Shown here: positions 29,373 to 37,929 of the stretch, piece after piece
Layout of the letters: each line of letters begins with the position of its first letter
Position numbering within the stretch: the stretch's first letter is position 1
Origin: GAS188 sp963794475
GTDB lineage: Bacteria > Pseudomonadota > Alphaproteobacteria > Rhizobiales > Beijerinckiaceae
Length of the DNA stretch: 64,000 bases
Assembly: GCA_963794475.1 (NCBI GenBank)
Contig: CAWCDW010000003.1
Coordinates: 434,001 to 498,000, forward strand
Direction: 5' to 3'
The notes under the pieces: model-generated
Told to the model about the DNA's origin: nothing
What the model saw: the letters and a program-made list of their open reading frames with translations, nothing else
Databases searched by the model: none
Position numbers and translations under genes: made by a program

Positions 29373-30005
29373 GTGCTCGATCGCATCCTCGATCGGCTCG
29401 AAGAGTGGGTCATCGCCACTCTGATCGCCGCCGCGACCGCCCTCACCTTCATCGCCGTCGTACATCGCTACGGCGCCAGCAATTCGGCGGCGTTCGCCGG
29501 CTGGGCGAAGGCGCATGGCGCGATCATGCTGAGCCAAGCAGCCTTTTGGGTCTACACACGCCTCACCGCCGTCAATCTTTCCTGGGCCCAGGAGCTTGCC
29601 ACCTACATGTTCGTGTGGATGGCGAAGTTCGGCGCCGCGCTCGGCGTGCGCACCGGCATCCATGTGGGCGTCGACGTCCTCGTCGACCGGCTCCCGCCCT
29701 CGTCGCGCAAGCTGGTGATCGCGTTCGCGCTCTTGTGCGGAGCCTTGTTCACCGGCGTCATCGGCACGCTCGGCGCGATCTATGTCTATGAGCTCGACCC
29801 GGATCAGGTGTCCCAAGAGCTCGAATGGCCGAGCCGCTACATCTATCTGTGCATTCCGCTCGGCTCCTATCTCATGTGCTTTCGCTTTCTCCAGGTGCTG
29901 TGGCGGCTCTTGCGTTACGGCACCGTGCCGCGGCACGGGCACGCGGCCGAGATCGAGACGGTGACGCCGCCGCTCGCGACGCCCCTGGCGGAGCCGGCGC
30001 GATGA
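29373..30005 (+). CDS. dctQ: TRAP transporter small permease DctQ
   Basis: 210 residues with four membrane segments and the motif WAQELATYMFVWMAKFGAALGVR typical of DctQ. It starts with GTG two bases after the dctP stop. An insert of about 25 residues between segments 1 and 2 (SNSAAFAGWAKAHGAIML) is longer than in the classic family and is seen in a subset of these proteins. It forms the membrane complex with DctM. Confidence 0.9.
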   Translation: MLDRILDRLEEWVIATLIAAATALTFIAVVHRYGASNSAAFAGWAKAHGAIMLSQAAFWVYTRLTAVNLSWAQELATYMFVWMAKFGAALGVRTGIHVGVDVLVDRLPPSSRKLVIAFALLCGALFTGVIGTLGAIYVYELDPDQVSQELEWPSRYIYLCIPLGSYLMCFRFLQVLWRLLRYGTVPRHGHAAEIETVTPPLATPLAEPAR

Positions 30006-31468
30006 GCTTTTCCTCGGCGACGCTCGGCCCGCGACCGCGCGGTGGTGTGCTCCTGGCGACCATTCTCATCGCCACGCCGATCGTGCTCGCGCTCATCTGC
30101 TTCGCCATGAAGCTCGACATCATCCAGCTCTCGCAAACCATGCGCGCCTTGATGTTGTTCGCGCTTCTCCTGGCGCTGATGGCGACCGGCATGCCGATCT
30201 CGATCGCGCTCGGCCTTTCGGTGCTCACCTATCTCTTCATCTTGAGCAGCGTCGATCCGAAGATGGTCGGGCTCAAGCTGTTCACCAGCATCGATCGCTT
30301 CGAGATCATGGCCATCCCCTTCTTCATTCTCTCGGGGAGCTTCCTCACCTCGGGCGGGGTGGCGCGACGCATGATCGCCTTCGCCAGCGCCATGATCGGC
30401 CATTGGTACGGCGGGCTCGGGCTTGCGGGCGTGGTCGCTTGTGCGCTCTTCGCCGCGATTTCCGGCTCCTCGGTCGCAACCGTCGTCGGCATCGGCTCGA
30501 TCATCCTGCCCGCCATCGTCGAGAACGGCTATCCGCCGCGCTTCGGCGCGGGCGTGATCGCGACTTCCGGCGCGCTCGGCATCCTGTTCCCGCCTTCGAT
30601 CAACCTCGTCATCTATGCGGTCGCGACGAGCGGCATGCAGCCTTTGGGCCCCGGCGGAAACATCGTCGAATCGGCGTCGGTCGGCCAGCTCTTCATCGCG
30701 GGCCTGGTCCCGGGGCTCATGCTCGCCACCATGCTCGGCGCGACCACCTGGTACCGCGCCTGGCGCAAGGGCTATCCGCGCCTGCCGCGCGCGACGTGGC
30801 CGGAGACCTTCCGCGCCTTTCGCGAAAGCTTCTGGGGCCTGTTCCTCATCGTGCTCGTGCTCGGCGGCATCTATGGCGGCCTCTTCACGCCGACGGAAGC
30901 CGCCGCCATGGCGGCCGTCTATTCCTTCTTCATCGCCGTCTTCGTCTACAAGGAGCTGCGCCTTTCCGAGGTGCCCGCCGTGCTGCTCAAGGCCGCCTCG
31001 ATGAGCGCCATGATCCTCTACATCATCACCAACGCGACGGTGTTCTCCTGGCTGCTTACCTCCGAGCAAATCCCCCAATCCATGGCCGAATGGATGACGG
31101 CGCAGGGCTTCGGCATGGTGGCCTTCCTGTTCGTCACCAATATCGTCCTCTTGGCGGCCGGCAACTTCATGGACCCTTCCGCCATCGTGCTAATCATGGC
31201 GCCCATCCTCTTTCCGATCGCGGCGGTGCTCGGCGTGCATCCGGTGCATCTCGGCATTCTGATGGCGGTCAACATGGAAGTGGGGCTTTGCCATCCGCCG
31301 GTCGGGCTCAATCTTTATGTCGCGGCCGGCATCACCAAGATGGGCATCACCGAGCTCACCATCGCGGTGCTTCCGTGGCTCGCGACGATGCTCATTTTTC
31401 TTGTCATGGTGACCTACATTCCCGAGATTTCGCTTTGGCTGCCGCGACTTCTGGGGGTGGTGAATTAA
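30002..31468 (+). CDS. dctM: TRAP transporter large permease DctM
   Basis: 488 residues and about 12 membrane segments. Family motifs are FFILSGSFLTSGGVARRMI, GSSVATVVGIGSIILPAIVE, GALGILFPPSINLVIYA and GGIYGGLFTPTEAAAMAAVY. It is the transporting subunit and uses an ion gradient. Its ATG overlaps the dctQ stop (ATGA). A longer reading frame upstream overlaps dctQ and is not used. Confidence 0.95.
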   Translation: MSFSSATLGPRPRGGVLLATILIATPIVLALICFAMKLDIIQLSQTMRALMLFALLLALMATGMPISIALGLSVLTYLFILSSVDPKMVGLKLFTSIDRFEIMAIPFFILSGSFLTSGGVARRMIAFASAMIGHWYGGLGLAGVVACALFAAISGSSVATVVGIGSIILPAIVENGYPPRFGAGVIATSGALGILFPPSINLVIYAVATSGMQPLGPGGNIVESASVGQLFIAGLVPGLMLATMLGATTWYRAWRKGYPRLPRATWPETFRAFRESFWGLFLIVLVLGGIYGGLFTPTEAAAMAAVYSFFIAVFVYKELRLSEVPAVLLKAASMSAMILYIITNATVFSWLLTSEQIPQSMAEWMTAQGFGMVAFLFVTNIVLLAAGNFMDPSAIVLIMAPILFPIAAVLGVHPVHLGILMAVNMEVGLCHPPVGLNLYVAAGITKMGITELTIAVLPWLATMLIFLVMVTYIPEISLWLPRLLGVVN

Positions 31469-31611
31469 GAAGGCGAGTAGCGAATAGCGAATAGAAAGGA
31501 GTGAGCGCAGTGACGAATGACCAGGCAAAAGAAAGTGAAACTGGAATCTCCCACATGTGCGCTGCTAACTGCTCGCTGCTCGCTGCTCGCTACTCGCCGT
31601 AGACCAAAACG
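31469..31611. repeat. Short tandem repeats with 12-base inverted arms
   Basis: A 143-base gap after dctM. GGCGAGTAGCGA (31472-31483) and its exact reverse complement TCGCTACTCGCC (31587-31598) flank the gap. The left arm runs into AATAGCGAATAG; the right arm is preceded by repeated CTGCTCG units. No gene is seen. Confidence 0.6.
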
Positions 31612-32427
31612 ATGCCCCGCTTCATCTGCGTCACTTGCGGCACGCAATTCTCTGAAACCGCCACGCCGCCCTCTATTTGCCCGATCTGCGCGGATGATCG
31701 CCAGTTCGTCGGCTGGGATGGCCAGGCCTGGACGACGCTCGAGAAGCTGCGTGCGACTCACAGGCTTCGCTTCGAGCAGGAAGATGACGGTGTCACCGGC
31801 ATTGCCATCGAGCCGCATTTTGCCATCGGCCAACGCGCGCTTCTGGTGCAGACGCCTCACGGCAATGTGCTTTGGGATTGCGTGGCGCTCGTCGACGATG
31901 AAGCGGGGCGCCGGATCGAGGCGGCGGGCGGCCTCAAAGCGATCGCCATCTCGCATCCGCATTATTACACGGTGATGGGCGAATGGAGCGATGCCTTCGG
32001 CGGTATCCCGATCTACCTGCACGAGGATGATCGGAAATGGGTGATGCGCGAGCATCCGGCGATCGTGCCTTGGAAGGGCGACGACCATGAGCTCGCGCCC
32101 GGCCTCACGCTCATCCGTTGCGCCGGCCACTTCCCGGGTGCCACCGTGATGCATTTCGCGCAAGGCGCGAAGGGGAAAGGCGCCGTCTTCGCGGGCGATG
32201 TGATCGCCGTGAACCTCGACCGCGGCTCGGTGAGCTTCATGCACAGCTTCCCGAACTACATTCCGCTCGACGCGGACGCGGTCCGGCACATCGGCGAGGT
32301 CATGGCGCCCTATCGCTTCGCGAAGATCTTCGGCGCCTTCTCTCGGCGCAATGTGATGGCGGACGGACGCGCCGTCTTCGAGCGCTCGGTCGCGCGTTAT
32401 CTCAAGGCGATCGGCGCGAAGGATTGA
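31612..32427 (+). CDS. MBL-fold metallo-hydrolase with N-terminal zinc-ribbon
   Basis: 271 residues. Two CxxC knuckles at the N-terminus (CVTCGTQF and CPICADD) suggest a rubredoxin-like zinc ribbon. The following domain keeps later metal residues of the metallo-beta-lactamase fold (CAGHFPGATVMHF and FAGDVIAVNLDR). The first motif reads AISHPHYYTVM instead of the canonical HxHxDH. Cytoplasmic hydrolase; substrate unknown. It lies between the TRAP operon and an M20 hydrolase gene. Confidence 0.78.
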   Translation: MPRFICVTCGTQFSETATPPSICPICADDRQFVGWDGQAWTTLEKLRATHRLRFEQEDDGVTGIAIEPHFAIGQRALLVQTPHGNVLWDCVALVDDEAGRRIEAAGGLKAIAISHPHYYTVMGEWSDAFGGIPIYLHEDDRKWVMREHPAIVPWKGDDHELAPGLTLIRCAGHFPGATVMHFAQGAKGKGAVFAGDVIAVNLDRGSVSFMHSFPNYIPLDADAVRHIGEVMAPYRFAKIFGAFSRRNVMADGRAVFERSVARYLKAIGAKD

Positions 32428-32467
32428 GGGCGGGAAACGGCGGCATCGATCAAGCATAGGGCGTGGT

Positions 32468-32488
32468 TCACCGGGCCAAGCCCGGTGA
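32468..32488. repeat. REP-like palindrome
   Basis: TCACCGGG / CCCGGTGA arms with a 5-base loop. A less perfect GC-rich palindrome (GGCCGGACTCGGCCCAGCC) follows at about 32519-32537. It lies in the 247-base gap before the second M20 gene. The pattern resembles the short palindromes common in Rhizobiales intergenic DNA. Confidence 0.5.
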
Positions 32489-32674
32489 TGACGATGGGTG
32501 AAGCGTCATGACCGTCTTGGCCGGACTCGGCCCAGCCATCCGCGCCTTCTTGGTGTCCCCACTTTCGAGTGCGCAAAGGTTGGCGCTTTGCGGCTTTATG
32601 AAGCCGGCTCGCTTGACCGTCAGGCGCCGCTGGCACAATCTCGCGGCCCCGCGAGGCAGGAGGCGAATTCGGAC

Positions 32675-33880
32675 ATGGTCAAGCAGGCGATTTTCGACGC
32701 GATCAGCACCTTCGCGCCGGAGCTCATCGAGATCAGGCGGGACATCCACAAGCATCCCGAGACGCGATTCGAGGAGGTGCGCACCGCGGGCCTCGTCGCC
32801 GAGAAGCTTCGCGGATGGGGAATCGAAGTCGCCGAGGGCGTGGGCAAGACGGGCGTCGTCGGCACGCTCAAGGGCAATCGCCCCGGCCAACGGGCGATCG
32901 GGCTCCGGGCCGATATGGATGGGCTCTTCATCGAGGAAGCGAACGAATTTCCGCATGCCTCGGTGGTGCCGGGAAAGATGCACGCCTGTGGCCATGACGG
33001 GCACACGACGATGCTGCTCGGCGCGGCGCGCTATCTCGCGAGCGCGCGTGACTTCGCCGGCACCGTGCATTTCATCTTCCAGCCGGCCGAGGAGGCGGGC
33101 ACCGGCGCGCCGGCGATGATCGCCGACGGGCTCTTCGACCGCTTTCCTTGCGACAGCGTCTACGGGCTTCACAACTCGCCGGGGCTCCCGGTCGGGAAGT
33201 TCGCCACGCGCGAGGGCCCCATTCTCGCTGGCTCCGATTTCTGGGGGGTCACCTTCACCGGGACAGGGGGTCACGGCGGCTCCTCGCCGCATCTTGCGAC
33301 CGACGCGACCGTGGTGCTCGGCCATTTCCTCCTCGGCGTGCAGACCGTCCTGCCGCGCAACCTCCACCCGACAGAAAGCGCGGCGCTCAGCGTCGGCCAT
33401 GTGAGCGGGGGCGCCTACAACTCACCAAACGTCATGCCCTCGAAAATCGTGGTTCGCGGCACGGCCCGTTATTTCCGGACGGAGGCGCAAGCCGTGATCC
33501 GGCGGCGGCTCGAGGAGCTCGCCAACACGCTTGCCGCGGCGCATGGCTGCGAGGCGCGGCTCGAGTATGAGCCGCTTTGCCCGCCGACCGTGAATTGGAA
33601 GGAGAAGATGCCGGTCGCCCGCGCGGCGGCCGCGGCAGTCGTCGGCGAAGCGAATGTGGGCGATGTCCAGCTGAGCACCGGGGGCGAGGATTTCGCCTTC
33701 ATGCTGCAGAAGAAGCCGGGCGTCTTCATGCGCATCGGCAACGGCACGAACGCGAGCGGCGAAGTCCACCAGGTGCACACGCCGCGCTACGACTTCAACG
33801 ACGACATCCTGGCGCTTGGGGCCGCCTATTGGGCGAGCCTCGTCCAGCAAGAGCTGGGCTGGGCCTCCGAGGAAGGCTGA
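32675..33880 (+). CDS. M20-family amidohydrolase, second copy
   Basis: 401 residues. The same M20D family as at 11814 but only moderately similar. Metal-site motifs are RRDIHKHPETRFEE, KMHACGHDGHTTMLLGAARYL (near 105), FQPAEEAGTGAPAM and STGGEDFAFML. The dimer domain contains GTGGHGGSSPHLATD. It likely hydrolyses N-acyl amino acids or peptides in the cytoplasm. The ATG at 32675 has AGGAGG 11 bases upstream; the frame is open further upstream, without family similarity. Confidence 0.92.
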   Translation: MVKQAIFDAISTFAPELIEIRRDIHKHPETRFEEVRTAGLVAEKLRGWGIEVAEGVGKTGVVGTLKGNRPGQRAIGLRADMDGLFIEEANEFPHASVVPGKMHACGHDGHTTMLLGAARYLASARDFAGTVHFIFQPAEEAGTGAPAMIADGLFDRFPCDSVYGLHNSPGLPVGKFATREGPILAGSDFWGVTFTGTGGHGGSSPHLATDATVVLGHFLLGVQTVLPRNLHPTESAALSVGHVSGGAYNSPNVMPSKIVVRGTARYFRTEAQAVIRRRLEELANTLAAAHGCEARLEYEPLCPPTVNWKEKMPVARAAAAAVVGEANVGDVQLSTGGEDFAFMLQKKPGVFMRIGNGTNASGEVHQVHTPRYDFNDDILALGAAYWASLVQQELGWASEEG

Positions 33881-33920
33881 GCACGCGCCCGCGGCGCGCG
33901 GCTTTCCGCGGAACGAAGCT

Positions 33921-34460
33921 ATGCGCACCCTCCTTTGCACATTGGCGCTCGTGCTCGCCCTCCTCGCTCCGCCCTCCGGCGCGATGGCGGAAGCCGCGAG
34001 GCTCTTCAATGGTGTCTGGGAAGCCTGCCAGACCGGCAAGGGCGAGCGCGCCTGCCAATATTTTGTCTTGAAGGAGAAGGAAGGCCGTATTTGCGGGTTA
34101 TGGCATTACTCGAGGAATGCCCGCGATTACGACGGGCGTCTCATCGCGGAATCGGAAGGCCTCTCCGGCCGGGTGACGTATAATTGCGGAACCCCGGGAG
34201 CTGAGACCAGCATCGCCTGCCCGAGCGACCCCGTGCCTTTTGACGCGGCCGAATGGATGAAAGCCAACAGGCCCTTGCTGATTTGCGATGGCAGGATCTT
34301 CGAGCTTGGTGCGAATGACCGGTCTTGCGCCGATATCGGCAAATCGGCCGGGCTTCCGAAGCTTTCGACCTTCACGCAGCCGATCTCGCAGGATAATCGT
34401 GATTGGATGAATGCCTGTCTCAACGACCCCGCCTACCCGCCTCCGAAGCTCAGGAAATGA
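33921..34460 (+). CDS. Small secreted cysteine-containing protein, unknown function
   Basis: 179 residues with a signal peptide (about 1-22, ending AMAEA). The mature part has six or more cysteines (CQTGKGERACQYF, GRICGLWHY, YNCGTPG, IACPS, ICDGR, SCADIG, NACLND), suggesting disulfides and a periplasmic location. The frame is open upstream of the ATG, but that region is outside the signal peptide and overlaps the M20 gene. No family recognised. Confidence 0.65.
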   Translation: MRTLLCTLALVLALLAPPSGAMAEAARLFNGVWEACQTGKGERACQYFVLKEKEGRICGLWHYSRNARDYDGRLIAESEGLSGRVTYNCGTPGAETSIACPSDPVPFDAAEWMKANRPLLICDGRIFELGANDRSCADIGKSAGLPKLSTFTQPISQDNRDWMNACLNDPAYPPPKLRK

Positions 34461-34572
34461 TGCTGGCGCGGGGCGCGCCATATTTACCAGCACAGCGATA
34501 ATCGTCCGCGAGCATGTGACGTAGGGTGAGGACGCGAGCGATGCGAGCACGCGAAGAGCGCCTCAGGAAAAG

Positions 34573-34762
34573 GGGCCAGCGCTCATGTCCCCCTCCCCCG
34601 CGACGAATGTCGCGGCGCGGAGGGCACGGGTGGGGGCCGGTCGAGATATGCGCGAAGGCCGTCAGGCTTGCGCTGGCGTCGTCTCGGGACATCGTTGTCG
34701 AAGCGGCTTTGCCCCCCACCCGTACCCTCCCCACCACTTTGTGGGGGAGAGGGAGGCGAGCA
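34573..34762. repeat. Nested inverted repeats in a 302-base gap
   Basis: The gap 34461-34762 holds no gene. It contains a CGCGAC/GTCGCG hairpin (near 34600), an 11-base inverted pair ACGGGTGGGGG (34626-34636) and CCCCCACCCGT (34713-34723), and a CCCCAC/GTGGGG hairpin near 34729-34747. The C-rich pieces may also terminate the convergent genes on either side. Nature uncertain. Confidence 0.5.
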
Positions 34763-35530
34763 TCAAGCCTTCCCGTATTCGTCGTGGCGGCGCCACCAGA
34801 TGCCTTTCTCGTTGCGGCCCTTTGGGGCGCGATCGAGCCACTGATACATTCCCCAGAGGCCATCGAGCCCACGCGCATAGGTGGAGTAGGCGTGGTAGAC
34901 GACACCGTCCTCGCGCACGAATGAGCTCATGCCGGGCCGATCACGCGAAAAGGTGGGCGCGTCGGTGCCGCAGGTCGCCGCGAATTGGGCGACGGGCTCG
35001 GGGACAGGCGCCTTGTCCATCGCGTGGCCGCCGCGCTCATAGTTGTATTCGATATCCCCCTTGCGCTGTTGCTCCTCGGTGAAGGAGACATTGAAGTCGA
35101 AGTTGAAGTCGCTGCCGACCGAGGACGCCCAGGGAAAGCTCCACCCCATGCGCCGCTTGTAGGCCTGAAGCTTCGCGAGCGGCGCCCGCGAAACGGCCGA
35201 AAGCGTGACGTCATGGTTCGCGAGATGAACGGCGAAGCCTTCGAACCCGTCCGCGATCGACGAGCAGGAGGGGCAGCCCGCCTTGTAGTCGGGCCCGAAC
35301 ATGAAATGGTAGACGAGGAGTTGCGAGCGTCCCTTGAAGAGATCCGCGAGCGAGGCACGCCCTTCATCGGTTTCGAAGCGATAGTCCTTGTCGACCCGAA
35401 CCCAGGGCAGTGCTTGGCGGCGCCGGGCGAGCTCGTCGCCGCGCCGCGTCAGTTCCTTTTCTTCCTCGAGCAGCGCAAGGCGCGCCTTGAGCCATTCTGC
35501 ACGGGTGCCGGTCTGATGCGTGGTCGTCAT
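34763..35530 (-). CDS. DUF899-family thioredoxin-like protein
   Basis: 255 residues. Matches the DUF899 pattern: an N-terminal LARRRQALPWVRVDKDYRF, then SLADLFKGRSQLLVYHFMFG, a GCPSCS motif near residue 98 and a C-terminal VYHAYSTYARGLDGLWGMYQ. It is a thioredoxin-fold protein of unknown reaction. The GCPSC motif is redox-like, so a peroxiredoxin-type role is possible. The frame is open upstream of 35530, but the ATG chosen gives the usual family start. No neighbour explains its job. Confidence 0.88.
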   Translation of the reverse strand: MTTTHQTGTRAEWLKARLALLEEEKELTRRGDELARRRQALPWVRVDKDYRFETDEGRASLADLFKGRSQLLVYHFMFGPDYKAGCPSCSSIADGFEGFAVHLANHDVTLSAVSRAPLAKLQAYKRRMGWSFPWASSVGSDFNFDFNVSFTEEQQRKGDIEYNYERGGHAMDKAPVPEPVAQFAATCGTDAPTFSRDRPGMSSFVREDGVVYHAYSTYARGLDGLWGMYQWLDRAPKGRNEKGIWWRRHDEYGKA

Positions 35531-35819
35531 TCGTCTCTCCCTTAGCCCTTCGTCGCGCGTGAAGGTCGCGATGCGATGCTGGTTGGCTTTGCCAGATCGT
35601 AGGGCGCGGACGCGAGTCTTGGGAGTGAAAAATGTGGCGGGCCGCTTAAGTCGATCAGCGGATGGGTGCCACCTAGGAGCCGTCCGTCGGCCGAAGAGGG
35701 GATGAAATGGGGTTTGCCTAATTCGGCGTAAATCCATCTAATCGAATGCGTCGCGGCAAATTCGGCCCGCGGAAAAATTTCCGTGCGACGTTGGCCCCCT
35801 CGAGGGAAGGGGTCAACGA

Positions 35820-36518
35820 ATGAAAACGGGGATGCTCAAGCTTCTGTTCGCTTTGCTCGTCGGCTATGGCGCGACCATCCTGGCGTTGAAGGCGACAGCC
35901 TCGCCGGCGCGCGCGCGGCCTGCCGCCATCCGTCATGCGAGCTGGACGCCTGTGGGTGCCGAGACGCGCCGACCGATCGGCTGGCACAATCTCTGCCGCG
36001 TCGAGGCCGGTGAATGCGACGCGGGAAGCGAGACGCCCGTCAATGTCGCGCTCACGCCGCAGGCGCGCGGCCTCCTCGTCGCCGTGACCACGCTTGCGAA
36101 CCGGACCATCACGCCACGAACGGATGACGAGCATTATCATCTCGACCGTAATGCGCTCATCGATTGGTGGACCTATCCGGATGACGGCGCCGGCGATTGC
36201 AGCGATTTCATGCTCTTGAAACGCAAGATGCTCATCGAGGCCGGCTGGCCGCGCTCGGCGGCGCTTGCGACCGTGGTGCTCGATCACCATGGGGATGGCC
36301 ATGCGGTCCTCACCGTCACCACCGATCAGGGTGATTTCGTGCTGGACAACCTCACCGACAAGCTGCTGCGTTGGGACGAAACGGGGTATGCCTTCGTGAA
36401 GCGCCAATCTCAGGCGAATGAAAACGTCTGGGTGTCGCTCGTCGACGGCGACGATGCGGGAGGCGGTGCGGTGTCCTCGACGAGCTCGCTCCCTGTCGTC
36501 GAGGTCAACAGCCGTTGA
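35820..36518 (+). CDS. Bacterial transglutaminase-like cysteine peptidase (BTLCP)
   Basis: 232 residues. An N-terminal membrane anchor or signal (about 5-27) is followed by the BTLCP/DUF920 catalytic domain. The proposed triad is Cys127 in DGAGDCSDF, His161 in DHHGDGHAVL and Asp176 in FVLDN. Periplasmic; related proteins (LapG) cleave adhesins, but the LapG partner LapD is not seen nearby. A 289-base gap precedes it. Its 3' end overlaps the following convergent gene by 14 bases. Confidence 0.85.
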   Translation: MKTGMLKLLFALLVGYGATILALKATASPARARPAAIRHASWTPVGAETRRPIGWHNLCRVEAGECDAGSETPVNVALTPQARGLLVAVTTLANRTITPRTDDEHYHLDRNALIDWWTYPDDGAGDCSDFMLLKRKMLIEAGWPRSAALATVVLDHHGDGHAVLTVTTDQGDFVLDNLTDKLLRWDETGYAFVKRQSQANENVWVSLVDGDDAGGGAVSSTSSLPVVEVNSR

Positions 36519-36849
36519 GTTCCCAATAACGACCAAGAAGGTCGCGGTCGTCGCTCTCGAGAATGGCGAGCCCGCCCGGCACCGTGACGAAGAACCTCTG
36601 GTAGTGCGAGGCATCCTTCGGCCCGACCTCGCCACAGGCGACAAAGCCCGCCATGCGCCGATCGGGCTTGATCACGAGCCCACGAACGAGCGGGGGAGCA
36701 TCGTCCACGAAACGGCGCGTAAGCGTCGAGAGCACGGCGGCCGGAATGTCGCCGGATGCCGGCGAAGGCTCGCCTGGGGCCGCGACGAGAAACGCGAGGA
36801 GCGGCACCGCAAAGCTCTTGGCGAAAAGGCTTTTGGCGAAGATCGGCAT
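36505..36849 (-). CDS. Hypothetical secreted protein
   Basis: 114 residues from the chosen ATG. The N-terminus MPIFAKSLFAKSFAVPLLAF looks like a signal peptide. The mature part ends with VTVPGGLAILESDDRDLLGR, a beta-rich tail, and contains one Cys in ACGEVG and one at the end. A start 19 codons upstream is possible; neither has a strong ribosome binding site. It converges with the BTLCP gene. No family is recognised; coding status is supported by the signal peptide and by biased codons. Confidence 0.55.
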   Translation of the reverse strand: MPIFAKSLFAKSFAVPLLAFLVAAPGEPSPASGDIPAAVLSTLTRRFVDDAPPLVRGLVIKPDRRMAGFVACGEVGPKDASHYQRFFVTVPGGLAILESDDRDLLGRYWELNGC

Positions 36850-36970
36850 GCCTGAAGCGCTCTTGATTTTTGGACGAAGGGGCGCGCATCGATGGCGCGC
36901 AGCCATGGTGCGGCGCTCGCGCTACGAAAGGGTAAACGGCCTCGCCGGAGCGCATGGATTTTCCCTTTGC

Positions 36971-37028
36971 GGGAGAAGGGGCGCACATTGATCGTTAGCC
37001 AGCTCCTTCTCCCGCTTGCGGGAGAAGG
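36971..37028 (-). repeat. Interspersed palindromic repeat, copy 2
   Basis: In reverse orientation it matches the element at 26746-26807: CCTTCTCCCGC-AA-GCGGGAGAAGG hairpin, TGGCTAACGATC core and trailing TTCTCCCGC. It sits in the 238-base gap before the glutathione transferase gene. Confidence 0.6.
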
Positions 37029-37087
37029 AGGGCGCCCGCGCAAGATCATCTATACTGATGCCTTAATCGCAATTGCCAGGCTCGACC

Positions 37088-37792
37088 ATGACGAACACGA
37101 CGCCGAACACCGCCCGAATGATCCTTTACTCCGGCCCGTTGAGCATGTTCGGCGCGAAGGCCGAGATCGCCGCGCGCGAGAAAGGTCTCGACTTCGACCT
37201 CGTCATGGTGCCCTTCGAGATGAAACGGCTTTACGAGCCGAAGCATCCGGAAGTTCTTCGCGTCAACCCGAAGCGGCAAGTGCCCGTGCTCGTGCATGGC
37301 GGCCTCGAAATCTTCGATTCCACGCAGATCTTCGAATATTTCGAGGATTTGCGGCCGGAGCCGCCCTTATGGCCGCGCGAGATTGCCGAAAGGGCACGCG
37401 CGCGGCTCATCGAGCACAAATCCGACGAGGTGTATTTTCCTCCGATCGTGCGCCTCATGTCGCTTCAGGAAACGCCCGATGATCCCGCGGCCGTCGCGGC
37501 GCGCGAGGCGGCGGCGCGCTTTTATGCCGAGATGGAAGAGCTGCTGGCGGAGCGCGCCTATCTCGCAGGCACCTATTCTTATGCGGATATCGCGTTCTAC
37601 ATGGCGCAGCTCTTCGGCGCGCGCATGGGCGCGCCGATGACCGACGCGACCCCGAAGCTTATGGGCTGGCGCGACAAGGTCACGGCGCGGCCGGCCGTGC
37701 GCCAGGTTGTTTCGGCCATGGCGGCCTATCTGGTGTCGCAAGGCCGGCCCTTGCCGCCATTCATGGCGTCGCTCGCACTCCCAGCAAGCTGA
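37088..37792 (+). CDS. Glutathione S-transferase family protein
   Basis: 234 residues. An N-terminal thioredoxin-like domain (MILYSGPLSMFGAKAEIAAR, then NPKRQVPVLVHGGLEIFDSTQI with the cis-proline and the Glu/Asp-Ser glutathione site). A helical C-terminal domain contains AERAYLAGTYSYADIAFYMA with the usual capping aspartate. Cytoplasmic. The ATG at 37088 is preferred to a TTG five codons upstream. Substrate unknown; no detoxification operon is nearby. Confidence 0.9.
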   Translation: MTNTTPNTARMILYSGPLSMFGAKAEIAAREKGLDFDLVMVPFEMKRLYEPKHPEVLRVNPKRQVPVLVHGGLEIFDSTQIFEYFEDLRPEPPLWPREIAERARARLIEHKSDEVYFPPIVRLMSLQETPDDPAAVAAREAAARFYAEMEELLAERAYLAGTYSYADIAFYMAQLFGARMGAPMTDATPKLMGWRDKVTARPAVRQVVSAMAAYLVSQGRPLPPFMASLALPAS

Positions 37793-37929
37793 TGCGTGGC
37801 GCGGGCGCGTTTTGCACGAGCGCCGAGCTTGCGGGGATAAGGGTGCGAGCTCATGGGCGCATCTTCGTTCCGAGCCTTGAATCCGCGGCGAAAGCCGGAC
37901 ATCTATCCCCTCTCGAACGGGATGACCGC

